This document shows, in pieces, positions 5,953-11,036 of a DNA stretch of 11,036 nt. The first letter of the stretch is position 1; every line of letters begins with the position of its first letter. A program made the position numbers and the translations under genes. The stretch covers positions 1-11,036 of the forward strand of contig CAPQQE010000038.1 of NCBI GenBank assembly GCA_948687865.1. Reading direction: 5' to 3'. Source of the stretch: an uncultured Bacilli bacterium (lineage in GTDB: Bacteria; Bacillota_I; Bacilli_A; RF39; UBA660). The notes under the pieces were generated by a model. The model had not been told where the DNA came from. It saw only the letters and a program-made list of their open reading frames with translations, and did not search any database.

Positions 5953-8527
5953 AAAGTTAAAAATATTTAGTATATTGCTATTATTATTTATTATTTTTCT
6001 TCCAATAAAAAATGTATCTGCTGATGATCCTAGATACTACAGATATAAAATACCAATAAGTGAATTTTCACCTGGTTCTTCTTCTGTTGGAGATTATACA
6101 ATATCGAATGCGGTTACTAAAAAATATCACTTTGAATGGTTATTTTTACATACTATTAACGAGGATGGGAAGACCTATTTAGCATATTGTATGCATTATT
6201 TTAAAAGCACTGATTATGGTAGAGCTCTTCAAAAACATAGTGGGTTTGCAGGTTTTAAAGATAGCAATGGAAATATTTTCAATAATGCTAATCAACAACA
6301 ACTATTATTAACAATACTTGCTAGTGGATATCAATCATCTGATATTACAAATTATCTTACTGAAGTATCAAGAAGTGATCATTTGTATACATGTGGTGCG
6401 AATCAAATATGTAAGGAAATTGCAAGCAAAATATTAGCAACTCAAATCCTGGCATGGGAGGTTGTTGATGGAGCAAGAACAAATTATAATGAAGTACCAA
6501 ATTATCTTTCAAATAATTCATATTCATATGTTAGTGGCAGATCTGCATTATTAAAAGCATATAAACAGATTTTAGCTGATGCTCAGAAATTAACAGGTGT
6601 TACATTTCCTGAATCATTAAATAATACTGTAACATTAACATGGAATGATTCGCTAGGTAAATATACATCAGGTAATATAAATATAGGTGAATATAATGTA
6701 GGACCTGGACGTATTTCAAATCTTAATGAAATTAAAAAAGACATTAATAATAATATTAACATTACAGCAGATAAAGCATTTAATGGTGAGATAGAAATAC
6801 CTATTTCAATAACAAAAGGAAATTTGGGCGGTAGAAGTACATTTGATTGGTACAGTTTTAAACCAGAAGACTCTAACTTACAAGATTTATTTTTTGGAAA
6901 TTATTCCAAAACTTATACAAAAAACATGAAGGTTAGAGCTGAATCAGGTGAAATAAAAATCAGAAAAATCAATTCTGATACAAAAAAAGATTTATTAGGT
7001 TCAAAATTTCAAATATATAAATGTAATAATAATGGTTCATGTAATACAAAGGTAGAATTAGTAGACCTAACAAAAAAAGCTCAAGCCACAATTAAATTAA
7101 ATAAATCTGGGACTTATAAATTTGTTGAATTACAAACACCAGGTGGTTATAAAAAGATAGGTGATTTCACTGTATATATTAATTTAAATAGTGATACAGC
7201 AAGGTTTACTAATATATCCAATTCAGCGGTAAAGATTAATTCAAATAATAAGTTAGAGTTAGTAATACCAAATGAAAGTATAGATTTTAGAATAAGTAAA
7301 ATAGATGGGGATACTAAAAGTGAAGTTAAGGGGGCAGCATTTCAGATAACTAATCCTGATGGTAAAATTATATATAAATTTAATAAAGATGATAAAACAG
7401 GAAAGTATATATATGATGAAAATGGGAAGTTAGATACTATAGTGGATTCATCAAGTAGTATTTATTCAATAGCTGCACTTCCAAAAAATAAAGAATATAT
7501 TATAAAAGAGGTATCAGTTCCATATCCTTATGTATTATCTTCTAAAGAATCAGATAGACAAACTGCAATAAGAATAAATGATAATAATGCTTTACTTGTA
7601 TATAACTATAATAAAAAGGCATATGAACCATCACCAAATGCAACAGTAACAGTTAAAAACTTTAAAACAATAGCTGAGATAATAAAAAAAGGAAAAGGTA
7701 ATGTTAAATTACAAGGTGTAGTTTTTGAATTATACGATAAAGATAAAAAGAATCAAATTAGCTTAGTTAAAGTATCTGATGGAGTATATGATTACCCTGA
7801 TGGTGGAAAGGGTTCACCAGTACAATTAGTTACTAATGATAAAGGAAAAATTACAATTAATAATTTACCTACTGGTGTATATAACATGAAAGAAGTAAAA
7901 CCAGCAGATGGTTATGTAATTGATCCATCAGTAGAATGGAGACAAATAACAGTAACAGTTAATAGGGATGGACAACCTAATTCAGAAAAAAATGCTATTG
8001 AATGGCCTAATACACAAGGAGAGTTTTGTTTCTATAAAATAGATGAAGATGGTAATTATTTGACAGATGGTAAGTTTAAAATTCAAGTTTATGATGAAAA
8101 AACATCAAAATATAATGATGTATCGTTAATATATCATAATAAAGAAAAAAATTATACTATAGATGAAACAGGAAAAAGTGATATTTATACATTCTCACCA
8201 ATTGCTAATGGAGAAACATGTTTCGTAGAAGTAAAAGCAAAAGGTAAATATAGAATTGTTGAAATTGAAGCTCCTGAAGGATTTATTCTTCCAAAAGTAA
8301 GTGAAACAAAAGCAGATTTTGTTGTAAATGAAAATGGTTATATTATGGGTAATACAACAATTATAAATAAAAAAATTACTATTGGAGAAAAAGCAGATGC
8401 ACAAGCTGAATTAATTGTAAATATCTCAACAGGACAACAAAGAATAAGATATATAATTATTATTTCCGTAATTCTAGTATTTATTGCAGGATTAATAATA
8501 TTAAATAAAAAAATAGGAAAAAAATAA
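5945..8527 (+). CDS. Thioester-domain surface adhesin with four CnaB isopeptide domains
   Basis: An 860-residue exported, wall-anchored protein. Residues 1-26 are a signal peptide ending VSA. Residues about 30-300 match a thioester domain (TED) as in streptococcal pilus-tip adhesins: Cys82 in AYCMHY and Gln167 in ATQILAWEV, the pair that forms an internal Cys-Gln thioester able to bond covalently to host amines. Four CnaB/SpaA-like domains follow, each with a Lys, a Glu and a terminal Asn placed for an intramolecular isopeptide bond: 335-444 (K341, E395, N443), 446-573 (K452, E522, N572), 574-690 (K581 or K582, E650, N689) and 692-810 (K698, E773, N808). The C-terminus has ISTG, a hydrophobic helix at 836-854 and a KKIGKK tail, resembling a sortase signal without the usual Pro. 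Extra cysteines (150/156, 360/366, 695/759) come in pairs. The TED identification is by motif; function by family. Confidence 0.9.
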   Translation: MNKKLKIFSILLLLFIIFLPIKNVSADDPRYYRYKIPISEFSPGSSSVGDYTISNAVTKKYHFEWLFLHTINEDGKTYLAYCMHYFKSTDYGRALQKHSGFAGFKDSNGNIFNNANQQQLLLTILASGYQSSDITNYLTEVSRSDHLYTCGANQICKEIASKILATQILAWEVVDGARTNYNEVPNYLSNNSYSYVSGRSALLKAYKQILADAQKLTGVTFPESLNNTVTLTWNDSLGKYTSGNINIGEYNVGPGRISNLNEIKKDINNNINITADKAFNGEIEIPISITKGNLGGRSTFDWYSFKPEDSNLQDLFFGNYSKTYTKNMKVRAESGEIKIRKINSDTKKDLLGSKFQIYKCNNNGSCNTKVELVDLTKKAQATIKLNKSGTYKFVELQTPGGYKKIGDFTVYINLNSDTARFTNISNSAVKINSNNKLELVIPNESIDFRISKIDGDTKSEVKGAAFQITNPDGKIIYKFNKDDKTGKYIYDENGKLDTIVDSSSSIYSIAALPKNKEYIIKEVSVPYPYVLSSKESDRQTAIRINDNNALLVYNYNKKAYEPSPNATVTVKNFKTIAEIIKKGKGNVKLQGVVFELYDKDKKNQISLVKVSDGVYDYPDGGKGSPVQLVTNDKGKITINNLPTGVYNMKEVKPADGYVIDPSVEWRQITVTVNRDGQPNSEKNAIEWPNTQGEFCFYKIDEDGNYLTDGKFKIQVYDEKTSKYNDVSLIYHNKEKNYTIDETGKSDIYTFSPIANGETCFVEVKAKGKYRIVEIEAPEGFILPKVSETKADFVVNENGYIMGNTTIINKKITIGEKADAQAELIVNISTGQQRIRYIIIISVILVFIAGLIILNKKIGKK

Positions 8528-8552
8528 AAAATTTCTTATTTTTTTATTTTTT
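8519..8552 (+). terminator. All-A/T inverted repeat at the end of the adhesin gene, possible terminator
   Basis: A perfect 13-bp palindromic stem made only of A and T (8519-8531 with 8540-8552, loop TTTCTTAT) overlaps the TAA stop at 8525-8527. The right arm is itself T-rich, as in a terminator, but the stem lacks GC pairs and homopolymer runs make chance pairing likely. Confidence 0.3.
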
Positions 8553-8589
8553 ACGGATAAAAATAAAAATAAAATACAAATTAGTAAAG

Positions 8590-8596
8590 AAGGAGG
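8590..8596 (+). promoter_or_regulatory. RBS of the repeat-containing lipoprotein
   Basis: AAGGAGG six bases upstream of ATG 8603 is a near-perfect Shine-Dalgarno. No convincing -35/-10 pair was found in 8553-8589. Confidence 0.65.
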
Positions 8597-8602
8597 AAAA
8601 TT

Positions 8603-9301
8603 ATGAAAAAAATAGTTTTAGCTTTAATGGTAATTCTTTTATCAGCATGTACATTGGGATCAGCAACAACACCAAAACAAAAAGTATCAGAGTTTTTAGA
8701 TAAATATAAAAATGAAAATAATGATATAATAAGTGAATTAGAGAGTACAATAAAAAATGATATTACTGTTGAAGATCATCAAAGTAGATACAAAACTTTA
8801 ATGACTAATCAATATAAGAATATGGAATATGAAATAAAAGATGAAATCATTGAAGATGATAATGCAGTTGTAGAAGTTGAAATAACAGTAAAGGATTACG
8901 CCTCTGCAATTAGAAAATCTAATGAGTATTTAAACAATCATAAAGAAGAATTCTCAAAAGATAAAAAAACTGCTACTATTAAAGATGATGTAGAAAATAC
9001 AGCTGAGGATATAAAAGAAGGAGCAAAAAATACAGCTGAAGACATAAAAGAAGGAGCAAAAAATACAGCTGAAGATATAAAAGATGGTGTAAATAACGTT
9101 AAAGATAATATCCAAAATAATACAACAAATGATTACGATGAAGATAAATTTATGGAATATAAAATATCTGAAATGGAAAAAGTTACTGATACTGTTAAAT
9201 ATACTATAGAATTTACATTAACCAAAGTTAATGGAGAATGGCAATTAGATCAATTAAGTAATAGTGATATAGAAAAATTACACGGAATATATATTTCTTA
9301 A
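8603..9301 (+). CDS. Lipoprotein with an 11-residue helical repeat inserted in a small alpha-beta domain
   Basis: A 232-residue predicted lipoprotein: a short lysine-hydrophobic signal and the lipobox LSAC with Cys16 as the lipidation site. The mature part resembles NTF2-like/DUF4878-type Gram-positive lipoproteins: helix SEFLDKYKNEN near 29-39, a strand pair (YEIKDEIIEDDNAVVEVEITV, split here as YEIKDE and AVVEVEITV), and at the end TVKYTIEFTLTKVNGEWQLDQL, a typical closing hairpin. Between them, residues 132-164 hold three copies of an 11-residue unit, NTAEDIKEGAK, amphipathic and Ala/Glu/Lys-rich like LEA-type 11-mers, followed by an Asn-rich linker. The repeat appears to be an insertion into the fold. 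It starts 76 nt after the adhesin stop with its own strong RBS, and a terminator follows directly. Function is unknown; possibly an envelope chaperone or ligand-binding lipoprotein (weak inference). Confidence 0.85.
   Translation: MKKIVLALMVILLSACTLGSATTPKQKVSEFLDKYKNENNDIISELESTIKNDITVEDHQSRYKTLMTNQYKNMEYEIKDEIIEDDNAVVEVEITVKDYASAIRKSNEYLNNHKEEFSKDKKTATIKDDVENTAEDIKEGAKNTAEDIKEGAKNTAEDIKDGVNNVKDNIQNNTTNDYDEDKFMEYKISEMEKVTDTVKYTIEFTLTKVNGEWQLDQLSNSDIEKLHGIYIS
8996..9094 (+). repeat. Three-copy 33-bp in-frame tandem repeat
   Basis: Three contiguous 33-nt units (8996-9028, 9029-9061, 9062-9094) inside the lipoprotein gene. Copies 1 and 2 differ at two third-codon positions (GAG/GAA and GAT/GAC) and encode the identical peptide NTAEDIKEGAK; copy 3 diverges at its end (DGVN). 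Copy number changes would preserve the reading frame. Confidence 0.92.
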
Positions 9302-9322
9302 GACTATTTATAGTCTTTTTTT
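9300..9322 (+). terminator. Intrinsic terminator after the lipoprotein gene
   Basis: A seven-pair stem AAGACTA (9300-9306) with TAGTCTT (9311-9317), a TTTA loop and a T run to 9322. The stem begins within the TAA stop codon. It ends the transcript of the surface cassette and leaves only 25 nt before the carboxypeptidase start. Confidence 0.88.
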
Positions 9323-9346
9323 CATACATTGTTATAGAGGTATGAA
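9321..9346 (+). promoter_or_regulatory. Inverted repeat spanning the carboxypeptidase RBS
   Basis: TTCATAC (9321-9327) is the exact reverse complement of GTATGAA (9340-9346), with a 12-nt loop that contains most of the AGAGG Shine-Dalgarno (9336-9340). The right arm ends one base before the preferred ATG at 9348. It could be a translation-attenuating hairpin or a protein operator; arms are mostly A/T and may be chance. Confidence 0.3.
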
Positions 9347-9347
9347 T

Positions 9348-10358
9348 ATGAAAAAAATTATAATCTTTATAACTTTATTTTTATTATTTATTAGTAATTC
9401 TTATGCTTTATCAATACCAAGCGCCAATGCAATATTAATAGATCAAGATTCAGGAAGAATACTTTATTCAAAAAATATAAATGAAAAACATTTAATAGCT
9501 AGTACAACTAAAATAATGACAGCAGTAATAGCAATAGAATCAGGGAAATTAGATGAAATAGTAACCATTAATGATAGTGTTACAAAAGCTCATGGATCAG
9601 GAATATATGTTTCTGTAGGTGAAAAAATATCCCTTAGAAATTTAGTTTATGGTCTTCTTCTAAGAAGTGGGAATGATGCCTCTTTAGCAATAGAAGATTA
9701 TTTAGGAGGTCATGAATTATTTGTTGATAAAATGAATAAAAAAGCAAATGAAATAGGTATGAATAATACTGTGTTTAATAATCCATCTGGACTTGATGAC
9801 GATGAATCTGGTAATTATTCAACGTGTTTGGATATGGCAATACTAATGAAATATGCGAATAACTTATATGACTTTAGGGAAATCTCTAGTACTAAAAAAT
9901 GGACAGTACAAACGGATGAAAAAACGTATTTATGGACTAATAAAAATAAATTACTTTTTAGTTATAAATATGCAACTGGAGGTAAAACAGGTTATACAAA
10001 AAAAGCAAAAAGAACTTTAGTAACAAGTGCAACTAAAAAAGATGTTAATTTAATTACAGTTACATTTAATGATAAAGATGACTTTAATACACATAAAAAA
10101 TTATATGAATATGGTTTTTCAAATTATAGAAATTATCTCATAATAAATAAGGATAAAATAAAAATAAAAGCAAAAAAATATAAAAACTTATATGTTAAGA
10201 ATAACTATTATTATCTTATGAAAAATAATGAAAGAGATAATATTAACACTAATGTAATTATTTATAATAAACCAAATAAAGATACAAATGAGGTAGGATA
10301 TATAGAAGTATTCTTTAAAAATAAAAGTGTACATAAAGAGACTATTTATACTAGATAA
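9348..10358 (+). CDS. D-alanyl-D-alanine carboxypeptidase (penicillin-binding protein, peptidase S11)
   Basis: An exported serine peptidase that removes the terminal D-Ala of peptidoglycan stem peptides and so limits cross-linking. All three penicillin-binding motifs are present (numbering from ATG 9348): SxxK at Ser52-Lys55 in ASTTKIMTA, SxN at 107-109 in LRSGNDAS, and KTG at 213-215 in GGKTGYTKKA. The N-terminus is a signal peptide ending SYA at residue 20. After about residue 265 the C-terminal part is short, Lys/Asn-rich and beta-like, with no clear amphipathic anchor; at 336 residues it is shorter than DacF/DacA-type enzymes (about 380-440). I prefer ATG 9348 over 9342 because AGAGG (9336-9340) is seven bases from the former and one from the latter. 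A terminator lies immediately upstream and no good promoter was seen in the gap, so expression may rely on read-through. It resembles DacF/DacB types but I cannot decide between them. Confidence 0.95.
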   Translation: MKKIIIFITLFLLFISNSYALSIPSANAILIDQDSGRILYSKNINEKHLIASTTKIMTAVIAIESGKLDEIVTINDSVTKAHGSGIYVSVGEKISLRNLVYGLLLRSGNDASLAIEDYLGGHELFVDKMNKKANEIGMNNTVFNNPSGLDDDESGNYSTCLDMAILMKYANNLYDFREISSTKKWTVQTDEKTYLWTNKNKLLFSYKYATGGKTGYTKKAKRTLVTSATKKDVNLITVTFNDKDDFNTHKKLYEYGFSNYRNYLIINKDKIKIKAKKYKNLYVKNNYYYLMKNNERDNINTNVIIYNKPNKDTNEVGYIEVFFKNKSVHKETIYTR

Positions 10359-10370
10359 TATAAATAACTT

Positions 10371-10399
10371 TTGATTATTTTTAAAAATCATGTTATACT
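10371..10399 (+). promoter_or_regulatory. Sigma-A-type promoter of rluB
   Basis: TTGATT (10371-10376), a 17-bp spacer and TATACT (10394-10399) match the housekeeping promoter well (4/6 and 5/6 of consensus). The spacer region holds a small inverted repeat (TGATT 10372-10376 with AATCA 10386-10390) that could be an operator or chance. Predicted transcription starts a few bases before the AGGAG Shine-Dalgarno at 10409-10413. Confidence 0.65.
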
Positions 10400-10421
10400 T
10401 TTGTTGCGAGGAGAATTTATT

Positions 10422-11036
10422 ATGGTTAGATTACAAAAGGCAATATCAGATTCTGGATTTTGTTCTAGAAGAAAAGCAGAGGAATATATAGAAAAAGGGA
10501 AAGTAATTGTAAATGGTAAAAAAGTAATAGAACTTGGAACTAAAGTAAGTGAAAGTGATGAAATTATTGTAGATGGGAATGTAATTGTAAAACAAGATAA
10601 GGAATACTATATATTATATAAACCAAGAGGGGTAATAAGTTCAACAAAAGATGATAAGGGAAGAAAAACCGTAGTAGATTTCTTTAATTCAAATAAAAGG
10701 TTATATCCTGTTGGAAGACTTGATTATGACACAACAGGGATAATATTATTAACTAATGATGGAGAATTTGCTAATATGATGCTTCATCCTAAGAATAATA
10801 TCCCAAAAGTTTATATAGCAAAATTAAAAGGTATTATAGATGGTTATACAATTAAAAAAATAAAAAAAGGTGTAATAATTGATAATATAAAATGTATACC
10901 TGATAGAGTTAAGTTAAAAAGTATAGATAAAAAATCAAATACTAGTATAGTTGAAATAACTATACATGATGGTAAGAATCATGAAGTAAAAAGAATATTT
11001 GAAAATTTTGGATATGAAGTATTAAAGCTAAAAAGA
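10422..11036 (+). CDS. rluB: 23S rRNA pseudouridine synthase, RluB/RsuA family (3' end outside window)
   Basis: It converts a uridine to pseudouridine in 23S rRNA; RluB acts at U2605 (E. coli numbering), near the peptidyl-transferase centre. The 205 visible residues show an N-terminal S4 RNA-binding domain (about 2-60, RLQKAISDSGFCSRRKAEEY with KVIVNGK), YKPRGVIS at 66-73, and the catalytic motif GRLDYDTTG at 98-106 with Asp101 as nucleophile. The conserved C-terminal segment HEVKRIFENFGYEVLKLKR runs to the window edge, so roughly 30-40 residues are probably missing. ATG 10422 has AGGAG eight bases upstream and a good promoter before it. The RsuA/RluB/RluE/RluF families share this motif; S4 domain, length and carboxypeptidase neighbour favour RluB, but the exact site is inferred. 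Confidence 0.93.
   Translation, partial: MVRLQKAISDSGFCSRRKAEEYIEKGKVIVNGKKVIELGTKVSESDEIIVDGNVIVKQDKEYYILYKPRGVISSTKDDKGRKTVVDFFNSNKRLYPVGRLDYDTTGIILLTNDGEFANMMLHPKNNIPKVYIAKLKGIIDGYTIKKIKKGVIIDNIKCIPDRVKLKSIDKKSNTSIVEITIHDGKNHEVKRIFENFGYEVLKLKR

Noticed and set aside
8195..8404. Minus-strand open frame within the adhesin gene
   Set aside because: Phe/Cys/Ser-rich shadow of CnaB coding sequence.
8553..8589. Promoter for the lipoprotein gene (TTTACG at 8550-8555 as -35)
   Set aside because: No -10 hexamer at an acceptable spacing; A-rich stretches only.
8996..9094. CRISPR-like array
   Set aside because: The 33-bp units are directly contiguous without spacers and encode a repeated peptide in frame.
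10188..10391. Minus-strand open frame over the end of the carboxypeptidase gene
   Set aside because: Ile/Phe-rich shadow that runs through the rluB promoter; no motif or RBS.

Overview
The window reads as chromosome from a very AT-rich, walled, low-GC Gram-positive bacterium (Bacillota), probably one of the poorly cultured gut-type Bacilli/Mollicutes-adjacent lineages. The clues are strong GGAGG-type ribosome binding sites, A/T-rich codon choice, and a UPF0736/DUF3603 protein of the kind found in Bacilli. Peptidoglycan genes (uppP and an S11 D,D-carboxypeptidase) argue against a wall-less mollicute. Trp is encoded by TGG and one gene ends in TGA, so the standard bacterial code fits. The lineage is inference.

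Layout. Positions 1-908 (minus strand) carry uppP, followed by the first 20 codons of a zinc-ribbon protein. A short divergent promoter region (909-980) separates these from a plus-strand pair: a 73-residue two-helix membrane protein overlapping a DUF3603 (YjbA-like) gene that ends in a clear intrinsic terminator at 1831-1858. Positions 1929-8527 hold a large cell-surface cassette. Its first part is a secreted multidomain protein split by a frameshift at about 4204-4218 into 1929-4235 and 4201-5952; the second half has an SdrD B-like domain and a DUF11-like domain. It overlaps by 8 nt with an 860-residue adhesin that has a Cys-Gln thioester domain, four CnaB-type isopeptide domains and a C-terminal sorting-signal-like anchor. 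Then come a lipoprotein with a three-copy 33-bp in-frame repeat (8603-9301), a terminator (9300-9322), a penicillin-binding D-alanyl-D-alanine carboxypeptidase (9348-10358), and rluB, cut off by the window end.

How it fits together. The outer genes are cell-envelope housekeeping: UppP recycles the undecaprenyl carrier, the carboxypeptidase trims peptidoglycan stem peptides, and RluB modifies 23S rRNA. The carboxypeptidase-RluB neighbourhood recalls the dacB-spmA-spmB-rluB region of Bacillus subtilis without the two spore-maturation genes. The central cassette is accessory-like and is the most interesting part: a two-gene, translationally coupled surface system that combines a predicted covalent-adhesion thioester domain with isopeptide-stabilised stalk domains and an unusual number of paired cysteines. 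Its first gene is frameshifted within a small TATACA repeat, which may be a sequencing error, a recent mutation or a switch. No sortase is visible in the window.
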